DNA of 64,000 nucleotides from the NCBI RefSeq assembly GCF_018070045.1, contig NZ_JAGPYK010000013.1, forward strand, positions 1 to 64,000, given 5' to 3'. Below, in pieces: positions 34,801-44,285 of the stretch. The position numbers and the translations under genes are program-made. This stretch comes from Micromonospora sp. U21 (lineage in GTDB: Bacteria; Actinomycetota; Actinomycetes; Mycobacteriales; Micromonosporaceae). The notes beneath the pieces were generated by a model. That model was not told the origin of the DNA. It did not search any database and saw only the letters and a program-made list of their open reading frames with translations. Numbering within the stretch: the first letter of the stretch is position 1; each line of letters opens with the position of its first letter.

Positions 34801-36315
34801 TTGCGGACCGCGCAGCTGACGATCGACCCAGCCTTCGCGATCGGCCCGGCCGACCGACGTCTCTTCGGCTCCTTCGTCGAGCACATGGGGCGATGCGTCT
34901 ACGGCGGGATCTACGAGCCAGGCCACCCCAGCGCCGACTCGCGCGGCCTGCGCGGCGACGTGCTGGAGCTGACCCGGGAGCTGGGTGTCTCGGTGGTCCG
35001 TTACCCGGGCGGCAACTTCGTTTCCGGCTACCGCTGGGAGGACGGGGTGGGCCCGGTCGGCGACCGGCCGCGCCGGCTCGACCTGGCCTGGAAGACGATC
35101 GAGACGAACGCGTTCGGGCTGGACGAGTTCATGACCTGGGCCGCCGAGGCCGATGTCGAGCCGATGATGGCGGTGAACCTCGGCACCCGCGGCGTGCAGG
35201 AGGCGCTGGACCTGCTGGAGTACGCCAACCACCCGGGCGGCACGCAGCTCTCCGACCTGCGGCGCAAGCACGGCGCGGAGGACCCGTACGGGGTGCGGCT
35301 GTGGTGCCTGGGCAACGAGATGGACGGCCCGTGGCAGGTCGGCCACAAGACCGCTGACGAGTACGGCCGGCTGGCCGCCGAGGCCGCCAGGGCGATGAAG
35401 ATGATCGACCCGTCGATCAGCCTGATCGCCTGCGGCAGCTCCAACCGGCGGATGCCCACGTTCGCCTCGTGGGAGGCGACCGTGCTGGAGCACACCTACG
35501 AGCACGTCGACTACATCTCGGCGCACACCTACTACGACCCGTCCGACGGCGACCAGGCCAGCATTCTGGCCTCGGCCGTCGACATGGACAACTTCATCAC
35601 GGAGGTGGTCGCGACCGCCGACCACGTGGCCGCCAAGCAGCGGCACAAGCGCAAGCTGAAGATCTCGTTCGACGAGTGGAACGTCTGGTACGAGTCCCGC
35701 CTCCAGGCCGACCTGGACCGGCGCGGCTGGGTCGAGGCCCCGGCGCTGATCGAGGACAACTTCACCGCGGTTGACGCGGTCGTCGTCGGTGACCTGCTGA
35801 TCACTCTGCTCCGCCACGCCGACCGCGTCGGGGTGGCCGCCCAGGCCCAGCTGGCCAACGTGATCGCGCCGATCCGCACCCGCAACGGCGGCCCGGCCTG
35901 GCGGCAGAGCATCTTCCACCCGTTCGCGCTGACCGCCCGGTACGCCCGCGGCACCGTGCTGCGCACCGAGCCGGTGTCGCCGCGCTACGACACGAAAAAG
36001 TACGGGGACGTGCCGGTGCTCGACACGGTCGCCGTGCACGACGAGGAGACCGGCGAGCTGACCGTCTTCGCGGTCAACCGCGGCTCCACGGACCTCCCGT
36101 TGGAGATGGACCTGCGCGGGCTGCCGGGCATGTCCGGTCTGTCCTTCCTGAGCCTCGCTGCCGGGTCTGACCCGTCGGCGATGAACACCGAGGCCGAGCC
36201 CGACCGGGTGACGCCCCGGGAAATGCCCACCCCCACCCCCGACGGCGGCCGGTGCACCGTGCGCCTGCCCGCCGTGTCCTGGAGCGTGCTGCGCTTCGGC
36301 CCGGCAAACGCCTGA
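34801..36315 (+). CDS. abfA: Alpha-L-arabinofuranosidase, GH51
   Basis: TTG 34801, preceded by AGGAAAGGTGG, gives 504 residues. GH51 signatures are RYPGGNFVSGYRWEDG, acid/base Glu in LGNEMDG (residue 173) and nucleophile Glu in SFDEWNVWY (residue 292), followed by the beta-sandwich C-terminal domain. It has no signal peptide, so it acts in the cytoplasm on imported arabino-oligosaccharides. First gene of a five-gene operon directly under the LacI boxes. Confidence 0.95.
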   Translation: MRTAQLTIDPAFAIGPADRRLFGSFVEHMGRCVYGGIYEPGHPSADSRGLRGDVLELTRELGVSVVRYPGGNFVSGYRWEDGVGPVGDRPRRLDLAWKTIETNAFGLDEFMTWAAEADVEPMMAVNLGTRGVQEALDLLEYANHPGGTQLSDLRRKHGAEDPYGVRLWCLGNEMDGPWQVGHKTADEYGRLAAEAARAMKMIDPSISLIACGSSNRRMPTFASWEATVLEHTYEHVDYISAHTYYDPSDGDQASILASAVDMDNFITEVVATADHVAAKQRHKRKLKISFDEWNVWYESRLQADLDRRGWVEAPALIEDNFTAVDAVVVGDLLITLLRHADRVGVAAQAQLANVIAPIRTRNGGPAWRQSIFHPFALTARYARGTVLRTEPVSPRYDTKKYGDVPVLDTVAVHDEETGELTVFAVNRGSTDLPLEMDLRGLPGMSGLSFLSLAAGSDPSAMNTEAEPDRVTPREMPTPTPDGGRCTVRLPAVSWSVLRFGPANA

Positions 36316-36375
36316 GGTCGCACCGAGTTTGACCGGGCACAATTCATTCCGTCCCCCCTTCAAGGAGATACCAGC

Positions 36376-37704
36376 ATGATCCAGAACGACATGAGCCGGC
36401 GCCGCCTGCTCGGCCTCGGTCTCGGACTCGGTGCCGCAGCCTCGCTGACCCTCGCCGGCTGCGGCGGCGGTGACAGCAGCTCCGGCCCGGCCGCCGGCAA
36501 CGGCGGCAAGGAGTACACCGGTCCCAAGGTCGACCTGAAGCTGTGGAACGGCTTCACCGGCGGCGACGGCGACATCTTCAAGACGCTGGTGAACCAGTTC
36601 AACACCGAGCACAAGAACATCGCCGTCTCGGTCGCCACGTACCAGTGGGAGGACTACTACAACAAGCTCCCCGGCGCGGCCTCCAGCGGCAACGGCCCGG
36701 ACATCGCGGTCATGCACATGGACCAGCTCGCCACCTTCGCCGCCCGCGGTGTGATCACCGAGCTGGACGACGTGGCCAAGAACCTGGAACTCGCCGAGGG
36801 CGACTTCGCCCCCACGGTGTGGAAGGGCGGGCTCTACAACAACAAGCGGTACGGCATCCCGCTGGACATGCACCCGCTGGGCTTCTACTACAACAAGGCC
36901 GTCATGCAGAAGGCCGGCCTGGACCCGAACAAGCCGCCGACGACCAAGGACGAGTACGTCGCGGCGCTCGCCGAGCTCAAGAAGGCCGGCGTGCAGGGCT
37001 TCTGGGTCAGCCCGTTCCAGTTCACCGGCGGCATGACGTTCTACTCCCTGCTCAACCAGTGGGGTGGCACGCTCTTCGACGCCGACGTGGCCAAGGCCAC
37101 CTTCAACTCCGACCCGGCCGTCGAGGCGTGCACCTGGCTGGTCGACATGATCAAGCAGGGCTACTCGCCGGCCAACGTCGGCCAGGACGCCGACTACCTG
37201 GCGTTCAAGAGCGGCAAGAACGCCTTCACCTGGAACGGCATCTGGCAGATCAACGATCTGAAGAAGAGCCCCGAGGTGCAGTGGGGCGTCGCGCCGCTGC
37301 CCCAGATCGGCAGCAAGCCGGCGGCGTGGGCCAACTCGCACAACTTCACCATCGTGAAGCAGAGGGCCAACGACGCCAACAAGGTCTCCGGCGCGAAGGT
37401 CTTCATCAACTGGCTCAGCGAGCACTCGCTGGACTGGGCGAAGGGCGGCCAGGTGCCGGCCCGTAAGGCGGTCCGTGAGGGCGCCGAGTTCAAGGCGCTG
37501 CCGGAGATCTCGTCGCTCGCCCCCGAGCTGGAGTACGCGGCCTTCCCGCCAGCGGCCCCGGGGCTGGGCGAGGTCATGACGACCTTCTACAACTCGTTCA
37601 ACGAGGCCGCGCTGGGCAAGAAGTCGCCCAAGCAGGCGCTGGACGACGGTGTGGCCAAGGCCAACAAGCAGCTCGAGGACAACCGCAAGAAGTACGGGAG
37701 CTGA
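36376..37704 (+). CDS. Sugar ABC transporter substrate-binding lipoprotein
   Basis: ATG 36376, with AAGGAGA upstream, gives 442 residues. The signal has a twin-Arg SRRRLLGLG and a lipobox LAGC (Cys about 29), followed by a Gly/Ser linker. The mature part is a CUT1 extracellular binding protein (LKLWNGFTGGDGDIFKTL). It probably binds arabino-oligosaccharides released outside the cell. It lies 60 nt after the GH51 gene. Confidence 0.93.
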   Translation: MIQNDMSRRRLLGLGLGLGAAASLTLAGCGGGDSSSGPAAGNGGKEYTGPKVDLKLWNGFTGGDGDIFKTLVNQFNTEHKNIAVSVATYQWEDYYNKLPGAASSGNGPDIAVMHMDQLATFAARGVITELDDVAKNLELAEGDFAPTVWKGGLYNNKRYGIPLDMHPLGFYYNKAVMQKAGLDPNKPPTTKDEYVAALAELKKAGVQGFWVSPFQFTGGMTFYSLLNQWGGTLFDADVAKATFNSDPAVEACTWLVDMIKQGYSPANVGQDADYLAFKSGKNAFTWNGIWQINDLKKSPEVQWGVAPLPQIGSKPAAWANSHNFTIVKQRANDANKVSGAKVFINWLSEHSLDWAKGGQVPARKAVREGAEFKALPEISSLAPELEYAAFPPAAPGLGEVMTTFYNSFNEAALGKKSPKQALDDGVAKANKQLEDNRKKYGS

Positions 37705-37710
37705 TAGCCC

Positions 37711-38676
37711 GTGGCGGACGTGATCGAGGTCGGGGCGGCGCGCGATGACGCGCCGCCCCCGGCGGCCAACGCAGCCCGCCGGGGCGCCTCGGCCGGCCGG
37801 ACCGGACGGGCGACGCCATACCTGTTCCTCGCCCCCTACCTGGTCCTGTTCGGGGTCTTCGGCCTGCTGCCGATCGTCCTCGGCATCTGGCTCAGCGTGC
37901 ACCAGTGGGACTTCCAGCTGCCCAACCGGCCGTTCATCGGGTTGGACAACTACAAGGACCTGTTCTCCAGCGACTCCGCCATCTACGGCGACTGGTGGGA
38001 GAGCGTCCGGGCCACCGCGATCTTCACGGTGCTGTCGGTGCCGCTGCTGGTGGTCGTACCGCTCGGGTTGGCGCTGCTGCTGAACCGCTCCTTCCCGGGC
38101 CGGACCTTCTTCCGGGCGATCTACTTCGCGCCGTACGTGCTGGGCGTGGCGGTGATCGGCCTGCTCTGGCGGTTCCTGCTCGACGCCAACCTGGGCCTGG
38201 TCAACCGGCTCGCCGGGGCCGTCGGGCTGCCCGCGGACACCCCCTGGGTGACCAACATGCCGTGGGCGTGGATCTCGCTGGTCGGTGTCACGGTCTGGTG
38301 GACCTCCGGCTTCAACGCGGTGATCTACCTGGCCGGTCTGCAGGACATCTCGCCGGAGCTGTACGAGGCCGCCCGGATGGACGGCGCCAACGCGTGGCAG
38401 CGGTTCCGCAACGTGACCCTGCCCGGGTTGCGCCCGGTGCTGCTCTTCGTGATCACGACGACCGTGCTCGCCTCGGCGAACATGTTCGGCCAGTCGTTCC
38501 TGATCACCCAGGGAGCGCCCGGCACGGAGACGCGCACGGTGGTCTGGTTCATCGTCGAGGAGGGTCTGCGGGACAACGACGCCGGTCGCGCCGCCGCGAT
38601 GAGCATCGTGTTCGCCCTGATGCTGGCCGTCGTGAGCATCGCCAACTTCCGCCTCTTCCGCTACAAGGAAGACTGA
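37711..38676 (+). CDS. Sugar ABC permease, MalF/UgpA type
   Basis: GTG 37711, 6 nt after the binding-protein stop, gives 321 residues with a polar 35-residue lead and six hydrophobic helices. The coupling loop reads YEAARMDGANAWQRFRNVTLP, the EAA motif of CUT1 permeases. It partners the next gene. Confidence 0.94.
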   Translation: MADVIEVGAARDDAPPPAANAARRGASAGRTGRATPYLFLAPYLVLFGVFGLLPIVLGIWLSVHQWDFQLPNRPFIGLDNYKDLFSSDSAIYGDWWESVRATAIFTVLSVPLLVVVPLGLALLLNRSFPGRTFFRAIYFAPYVLGVAVIGLLWRFLLDANLGLVNRLAGAVGLPADTPWVTNMPWAWISLVGVTVWWTSGFNAVIYLAGLQDISPELYEAARMDGANAWQRFRNVTLPGLRPVLLFVITTTVLASANMFGQSFLITQGAPGTETRTVVWFIVEEGLRDNDAGRAAAMSIVFALMLAVVSIANFRLFRYKED

Positions 38677-38686
38677 GGGGACCGCC

Positions 38687-39544
38687 ATGACGACGCCCAC
38701 GCCGACCACCCGCGGTTCGGCCACCGCGCTGCGCCGGGTCGTGCTCTACGCCACCCTGCTGGCACTGGCCCTGATCTTCCTGATGCCGCTGGTGTGGATG
38801 GTCATCACCTCGCTGAAGACCTACACCGCCGCCCAGCAGATCCCGCCGAGCTGGCTGCCCAACCCGCTGGCGGGCTACGGCTACGAGCAGATCCTCAACA
38901 ACTCGGCGAACCCGGTGCTGCGCTGGTTCCTCAACAGCATGCTGGCTGCCACGCTGCACTCGCTGCTGGTGCTGGTGACCGCCTCGATGGCGGCGTACGC
39001 GCTGGCTCGGCTGAGGTTCCGGGGGCGCGGGGTGAGTTTCGCGTTGATCGTCGGGACGCTGTTCATCCCGCCGACCTCGCTGATCATCCCGAACTTCCTG
39101 ATCGTCGACCAGCTCAACTGGATCGACACCCTCGCGGTGGTCGTGGTGCCCGGGGCGGCCAGCGCGTTCGGGGTGTTCTTCCTGCGGCAGTTCTTCCTCT
39201 CGCTCCCCAACGAGCTGGAGGAGGCCGCCACACTCGACGGCGCCAACCAGTGGCAGATCTTCTTCCGGGTGGTGCTGCCGTTGTCCAAGCCGGCGCTGGC
39301 CACTCTGGCCGTGCTGTCGTTCCTCACCAACTGGAACGACTTCCTCTGGCCGATCTTCGTACTGTTCAGCCCGGACAAGCTCACCCTGCCGCCGGGCCTG
39401 GGCCTGCTCCAGGGTTCGTACGTCACCGACTACCCGGTGATCATGGCGGGTGCGGTGCTGGCCAGCCTGCCGGTGCTGATCCTCTTCGTGCTGGCCCAGC
39501 GGCACATCATCCAGGGTGTCTCGCGCAGCGGTCTGAAGGGATGA
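38687..39544 (+). CDS. Sugar ABC permease, MalG/UgpE type
   Basis: ATG 38687 gives 285 residues with six helices and EAA loop EEAATLDGANQWQIFFRVVLP. The stop overlaps the start of the GH43 gene by 4 nt. No ATPase gene is present in this operon, so the pair probably uses a shared MsiK-type ATPase encoded elsewhere. Confidence 0.94.
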   Translation: MTTPTPTTRGSATALRRVVLYATLLALALIFLMPLVWMVITSLKTYTAAQQIPPSWLPNPLAGYGYEQILNNSANPVLRWFLNSMLAATLHSLLVLVTASMAAYALARLRFRGRGVSFALIVGTLFIPPTSLIIPNFLIVDQLNWIDTLAVVVVPGAASAFGVFFLRQFFLSLPNELEEAATLDGANQWQIFFRVVLPLSKPALATLAVLSFLTNWNDFLWPIFVLFSPDKLTLPPGLGLLQGSYVTDYPVIMAGAVLASLPVLILFVLAQRHIIQGVSRSGLKG

Positions 39545-40566
39545 CCCGCACGACCACGCGGCGACGCGGCGCGGCGGCGACCATCATCGCCGCCGCGTTG
39601 CTCGTCGCGGGCTGCACCGACGGCAGCGAACCCACCCCCACGAGCAGCGGGAGCGACCCGAGCATGTTCACCAACCCGGTCGTACGCACCGACGCCCCGG
39701 ACCCGCAGGCGATCCAGGTGGGCGACACCTGGTACCTGTTCCACACCAACTCCGGGGGCCGCAACGTCCCGGTGCTCACCTCCCCGGACCTGGTCGACTG
39801 GACCGAGGCCGGGGACGCCCTGCCGACCCTGCCGGACTGGGCGGACGCCGGCAGGACCTGGGCGCCGGAGGCGATCCAGCTGGCACCGGACCGGTTCCTG
39901 CTCTACTACACCGTCGCCGGTCGGGAATCCGGGCGGCAGTGCGTCGGGCGGGCGGTGGCCAGCGCGCCGCGGGGGCCGTACCGGGACGATTCAGCCGGCC
40001 CGCTGATCTGCCAGGCCGAGCTGGGCGGGGCGATCGACGCCAGCCCGTTCCGGGACACCGACGGCAGCCTCTGGCTGCTGTGGAAGAACGACGGCAACGC
40101 GATCGGGGTGGACACCTGGCTCTGGTCGCAGCGCCTCGCCGAGGACGGCCTGACCCTGGTCGGGGCGCCGACGAAGCTGCTCAAGCAGACCGAGCCGTGG
40201 GAGGGCACCCTCGTCGAGGGGCCGTTCTTCCACCGCCAGGACGACCGCCTGCACCTCTTCTTCGCGGCGAACGCCTACGACCGGGCCGAGTACGCCGAGG
40301 GCTACGCGGTCTGCGAGAGCCCGACGGGGCCGTGCGTGAAGGCCGCCGAGAACCCGATCCTGAAGAGCAACGAGGCCGCCTCCGGCCCCGGCCACGCCTC
40401 GATGGTGGTCAAGGACGGCCGGACCTGGCTGCTGTACCACGCCTGGCCGCCCGGCCAGGAGAGCAGCGTCGAGCCCGGCCGCCAGCTCTGGCTGGACGAG
40501 GTCGTCTGGGAGAACGGCAAGCCGGTCGTGAGGGGCCCGAACGGCAAGCCCCAGCCGCGTCCGTGA
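39541..40566 (+). CDS. GH43-type secreted arabinanase/arabinosidase lipoprotein
   Basis: ATG 39541 gives 341 residues. A Tat-like or Sec signal (TTTRRRGAAATIIAAALL) ends in lipobox VAGC. The mature part is a five-bladed propeller of the GH43 type: FTNPVVRTDAPDPQAIQ has the catalytic Asp, and later blades carry GGAIDASPF and EGPFFH (likely acid Glu). Surface-anchored, it should cut arabinan or arabinoxylan side chains outside for the adjacent transporter to import. Subfamily and exact bond specificity are not certain. Confidence 0.88.
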   Translation: MTRTTTRRRGAAATIIAAALLVAGCTDGSEPTPTSSGSDPSMFTNPVVRTDAPDPQAIQVGDTWYLFHTNSGGRNVPVLTSPDLVDWTEAGDALPTLPDWADAGRTWAPEAIQLAPDRFLLYYTVAGRESGRQCVGRAVASAPRGPYRDDSAGPLICQAELGGAIDASPFRDTDGSLWLLWKNDGNAIGVDTWLWSQRLAEDGLTLVGAPTKLLKQTEPWEGTLVEGPFFHRQDDRLHLFFAANAYDRAEYAEGYAVCESPTGPCVKAAENPILKSNEAASGPGHASMVVKDGRTWLLYHAWPPGQESSVEPGRQLWLDEVVWENGKPVVRGPNGKPQPRP

Positions 40567-40572
40567 CGTGCC

Positions 40573-40619
40573 AGGAAGGGCCCCTTGCAATCGCCGGGCG
40601 ATTGCAGGGGGCCCTTCCT
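40573..40619 (+). terminator. Strong 20+ bp hairpin after the arabinoside operon
   Basis: AGGAAGGGCCCC...TCGCC (from 40573) pairs with GGCGA...CCCTTCCT ending 40619, with one bulged G. It begins 6 nt past the GH43 stop and lies between convergent genes, so it probably ends both transcripts. Confidence 0.85.
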
Positions 40620-40628
40620 AACGTCCGG

Positions 40629-42131
40629 TCAGCTGTCTGCGGCCGGTTCGCGGGGGGCCGGAGCGACGGCGGGCTCGTGCCGGGCCAGCCGGTTGCGGCG
40701 GTGGCCGTAGCCGAAGTAGATCAGCCCGCCGAGCAGCATCCAGGCCAGGAACCGCAGCCAGGTCTCCACCGACAGGTTGAGCATCAGGTAGAAGCAGGCC
40801 AGCGCGGAGACGATCGGCAGCACCGGGGAGAACGGCACCCGGAACGGTCGGTCCAGGTCCGGGCGCTTGCGGCGCAGGATCGGCACCGCGACCGAGACCA
40901 GCACGAACGCGCAGAGCGCGCCGATGCTGACCAGGTCGGCCAGGGCGGAGAGCGGCAACAGGCCGGCCAGCAGCGCGACCGCGACCGTCATGATCGCCGA
41001 AATCCGGTACGGGGTGCCCCAGCGCGGGTGCACCGTCGCGATCGACGGCGGGATCAGCCCGTCCCGGGCGATGGCGAAGCCGATCCGACCCATCGCCACC
41101 AGGTCGACCAGGATGACGCTGGTCAGGCCGGCGACGGCGGCGATGGAGACCAGCACGGCCGCCCAGCCGGCGCCGACCGCCTCGAAGGCCGACGCGATCG
41201 GGGCGCCGCGGTCGATCTCGGTGTACGGCACCATGCCGACCACCACCAGCGAGACGCCGATGTAGAGCACCGTGGAGATCAGCAGCGTGCCGAGCAGGCC
41301 CAGCGTGAGGTCCCGGCGCGGCTTGCGGGTCTCCTCACCCAGGTTGGCCACCGCCTCGAAGCCGGTGTACGCGAAGAAGACCACCGCGGCGGCGCTGAGC
41401 ACCCCGACGAAGCCGAAGACCGACGGTTCCAGCCCGAAGAGCGCCTGGGTGACCGGCTGCTTGATGCCGTCGTCGCCGGCTCCGGCGGGTTCGGCCGGCG
41501 GGATGAACGGGCTGAGGTTGGCGGCCTTGACGAAGAAGAGTCCGGCGACCACCACGAAGAAGCAGATGGCCACCTTGACCAGCACCAGCAGGTTGGTGAT
41601 CCGCGCGGACTCGCGGATGCCGACGATCGCCACGATGCCGAGGATCAGCACGATCGCGATCGCGCCGACGTTGACCGTGCTGCCCTCCTCGCCGAACCAC
41701 CGGGTGGGCAGGTCGAGCAGCTCGGCCAGGTAGCCGGACCACCCGCGGGCCACCACGGCCGCGCCGAGCGCGAACTCCAGCAGCAGGTCCCAGCCGATGA
41801 TCCAGGCGACGATCTCGCCCATCGTGGCGTACGCGTAGGTGTAGGCGCTGCCGGCGGTCGGCACGCTGCTGGCCAGTTCGGCGTAGCAGAGCGCGGCGAG
41901 CAGGGCGACCACGCCGGCGATGGCGAAGGAGATCACCACTCCCGGCCCGGCGCTGTCCCGAGCCTCGATGCCGGTGAGCGTGAAGATGCCGGTGCCGATC
42001 ACGATGCCGATACCGAAGCCGGTGAGGTCGAGTGCGCCGAGCCGTCTCTTCAGCCCGGGTCGGCCGTCGGTGCCGTCCGCCCCGCTCTGGGCTACCACGT
42101 CCTTGATCGGTTTGGTCCGCAGCACGGACAC
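40629..42131 (-). CDS. APC-superfamily amino-acid permease
   Basis: GTG 42131 with GGGAGGGG 7 nt upstream gives 500 residues with about 12-14 helices. The first helix carries GFGIGIVIGTGIFTLTG, the G-I-G-T-G-I unwound site of APC transporters. Downstream GSAYTYAYATMGEIVAWIIGWDL is the conserved TM3 block of the CAT-type subgroup (cationic amino acids). The C-terminal tail is short and charged. Substrate is likely an amino acid, not defined further. Confidence 0.92.
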   Translation of the reverse strand: MSVLRTKPIKDVVAQSGADGTDGRPGLKRRLGALDLTGFGIGIVIGTGIFTLTGIEARDSAGPGVVISFAIAGVVALLAALCYAELASSVPTAGSAYTYAYATMGEIVAWIIGWDLLLEFALGAAVVARGWSGYLAELLDLPTRWFGEEGSTVNVGAIAIVLILGIVAIVGIRESARITNLLVLVKVAICFFVVVAGLFFVKAANLSPFIPPAEPAGAGDDGIKQPVTQALFGLEPSVFGFVGVLSAAAVVFFAYTGFEAVANLGEETRKPRRDLTLGLLGTLLISTVLYIGVSLVVVGMVPYTEIDRGAPIASAFEAVGAGWAAVLVSIAAVAGLTSVILVDLVAMGRIGFAIARDGLIPPSIATVHPRWGTPYRISAIMTVAVALLAGLLPLSALADLVSIGALCAFVLVSVAVPILRRKRPDLDRPFRVPFSPVLPIVSALACFYLMLNLSVETWLRFLAWMLLGGLIYFGYGHRRNRLARHEPAVAPAPREPAADS

Positions 42132-42436
42132 CCGCTCACCCCTCCCGCCGTGCGACCACCACCGTGGCGGCCGGTGACCGGCGTTGCTACCCAGCGGCGC
42201 GAGCTGCCAATCGCGCCAACCAACCGGCACGCGGAGTGCGATCCTCGTCACGGCGTGCAACCTGACGATCGACGCGCGGAACGACCCGATACCCGGCGGC
42301 CGAATCCAGCGCCTGCGAACCCTTGCGATAACGACCCGAGTGTGAAAATTTCCTTCCAGCGGCAGATAGGCAGCGGCGAATCTTGCCGGGAGTGCCGCGC
42401 TGAACACCCGGGAGCCCCAACGAAGGGACACACCGC

Positions 42437-44098
42437 ATGAAGGCAACTCGGCTCGGAACCGCCGGGCTGGTCGCAGCCTTGCTCGGCACGCTCGTCACCG
42501 CCACCCCCGCGAGCGCCGCGCCCGGCGCCGCCGGCACCGCCTCCACCGCCACCTGCACCACCGACCCGGCCACCCCGAAGCGGCAGTTCCGGGCGATGTG
42601 GATCTCATCGGTGGTCAACATCGACTGGCCCAGCAAGGGTTCGCAGACCGCCCCGGACCGGGTCGCCGCCCAGCAGGCCGAGTACCGCGGCCTGCTCGAC
42701 CTCGCCGAGCGGCTGAACCACAACGCCGTCGTGGTGCAGGTCCGCCCGACCGCCGACGCGCTCTGGCCGTCGCCGTACGAGCCCTGGTCGGAGTACCTGA
42801 CCGGAGTACGCGGCCAGGACCCGGGCTGGGATCCGCTGGCCTTCCTGGTCGACGAGGCGCACCGGCGCAACCTGGAGTTCCACGCCTGGTTCAACCCGTA
42901 CCGCGTCTCCATGCCGGCTCCCGGCGGAGCCGGCGCGGATCTCACCCAGCTCGCTCCCGGCCACCCGGCCCGGCAGCATCCGGACTGGACCTTCGCCTAC
43001 CCGCCGGCCGGTGTGGCCGGCAGCCGGCTCTACTACAACCCCGGCATCCCGGAGGTCCGCGAGTTCGTGCAGACCGCGATGATGGACGCGGTCAGCCGGT
43101 ACGACATCGACGGCGTGCACTTCGACGACTACTTCTACCCCTACCCCAGCGGCACCCACCAGGTGCCGGACGACGCCACCTTCGCGGCGTACAACCGGGG
43201 CTTCACCGACCGGGCGGACTGGCGGCGGGACAACATCAACCTGCTGATCCAGGAGATGAACGGCAGGATCAAGGCCGCGAAGCCGTGGGTGAAGTTCGGG
43301 GTCAGCCCGTTCGGCATCTGGCGCAACAAGGCGGCCGACCCGCTCGGCTCGGACACCACCGGCAGCCAGTCGTACGACATCATCTCCGCCGACACCCGCA
43401 AGTGGGTCAAGCAGGAGTGGATCGACTACGTGGTGCCGCAGCTCTACTGGTACATCGGCCAGTACCCGGCGGCCGACTACGCCCGGCTGGTGCCGTGGTG
43501 GGCCGAGACGGTGCGCGGCACCCGCGTCCAGCTCTACATCGGCCAGGCCGACTACAAGAGCGGCGAGCCGGCGTACGGGCCGTTCTGGCAGAACCCGCGG
43601 GAACTGTCCGACCATCTGACGCTCAACCGGGCGTACCCGGAGGTGCAGGGCAACGTGCACTTCTCCGCCGTCCAGGTGCGGGCCAACCGGCTCGGCGCCA
43701 CCGACATCTACGCCGCCGAGCACTACTCGCGCCCGGCGCTGGTGCCGGCCATGCCGCACCTGCCGGCCATGCCGCTGCTCTTCCCGGTGGTCACCAAGGC
43801 CGCCCGGGAGGCCGACGGAGTGCGGCTGACCTGGCGTCAGCCGGCCGACGGCGTCGGGCCGTTCGGCACTGCCACCTCGTACGCGATCTACCGGTTCGAC
43901 GGCACCACGCTGCCCAGTCGATGCGGCACCGCGGACGCCGCGCACCTGGTCGACACCGTCCGTGCCACGGCCGGTGGGACGCAGTCCTGGGTGGACACCT
44001 CGGCCGAGCCCGGCCGGCGGTACACCTACCAGATGACCGCGCTGGACCGGTTGGCCAACGAGAGCCGGGTCAGCCCGCCGGCCTTCGTCCTGCGCTGA
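42437..44098 (+). CDS. Secreted GHL10-type glycoside hydrolase
   Basis: The 553-residue protein has a Sec signal (GLVAALLGTLVTATPASA). The body matches the GHL10 (DUF187) fold: FRAMWISSVVNIDWPS, VVVQVRPTADALWPS, FHAWFNPYRVS, and HFDDYFYPYP with the probable acidic catalytic pair. A fibronectin III-like domain (about 440-550) ends the protein. Members cut amino-sugar or peptidoglycan-like glycans; the substrate here is not known. Preceded by AAGGGA. Confidence 0.9.
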   Translation: MKATRLGTAGLVAALLGTLVTATPASAAPGAAGTASTATCTTDPATPKRQFRAMWISSVVNIDWPSKGSQTAPDRVAAQQAEYRGLLDLAERLNHNAVVVQVRPTADALWPSPYEPWSEYLTGVRGQDPGWDPLAFLVDEAHRRNLEFHAWFNPYRVSMPAPGGAGADLTQLAPGHPARQHPDWTFAYPPAGVAGSRLYYNPGIPEVREFVQTAMMDAVSRYDIDGVHFDDYFYPYPSGTHQVPDDATFAAYNRGFTDRADWRRDNINLLIQEMNGRIKAAKPWVKFGVSPFGIWRNKAADPLGSDTTGSQSYDIISADTRKWVKQEWIDYVVPQLYWYIGQYPAADYARLVPWWAETVRGTRVQLYIGQADYKSGEPAYGPFWQNPRELSDHLTLNRAYPEVQGNVHFSAVQVRANRLGATDIYAAEHYSRPALVPAMPHLPAMPLLFPVVTKAAREADGVRLTWRQPADGVGPFGTATSYAIYRFDGTTLPSRCGTADAAHLVDTVRATAGGTQSWVDTSAEPGRRYTYQMTALDRLANESRVSPPAFVLR

Positions 44099-44116
44099 CC
44101 GTACGACCCTCGCCGG

Positions 44117-44148
44117 ATGCCCCGGGTGCCACCGAGCACCCGGGGCAT
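44117..44148 (+). terminator. 13-bp hairpin after the GHL10 gene
   Basis: ATGCCCCGGGTGC (44117-44129) pairs exactly with 44136-44148 across a 6-nt loop, 18 nt past the stop and followed by a short T-rich stretch. A good intrinsic terminator. Confidence 0.85.
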
Positions 44149-44229
44149 TCGTCTGTTTCAACGTATGTAACCAATAGTTGGCGAGAGACATACCGATGAG
44201 TTGATCAGTTGATTGACACTGATCGACAT

Positions 44230-44248
44230 CCGGTAACCCGCCGGTAAC
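44230..44248 (+). promoter_or_regulatory. Direct repeats CCGGTAAC upstream of the phospholipase gene
   Basis: CCGGTAAC occurs at 44230-44237 and 44241-44248, 11 nt apart, one helical turn. A TTGACA-like hexamer lies at 44213. The pair is well placed for a regulator, but none is identified. Confidence 0.35.
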
Positions 44249-44285
44249 TTACCGCCCCGCCCGCTCACCCCCGCGGAGGTAACCC

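Noticed and set aside
34765..38724. 1319-codon open frame on the minus strand opposite the arabinoside operon
   Set aside because: It mirrors GH51, binding-protein and permease genes with clear motifs; its protein is His/Val/Gly/Arg-rich low-complexity typical of antisense frames in high-GC DNA.
39939..42440. 833-codon plus-strand frame over the GH43 end and the permease gene
   Set aside because: It runs through a strong terminator and lies antisense to the APC permease.
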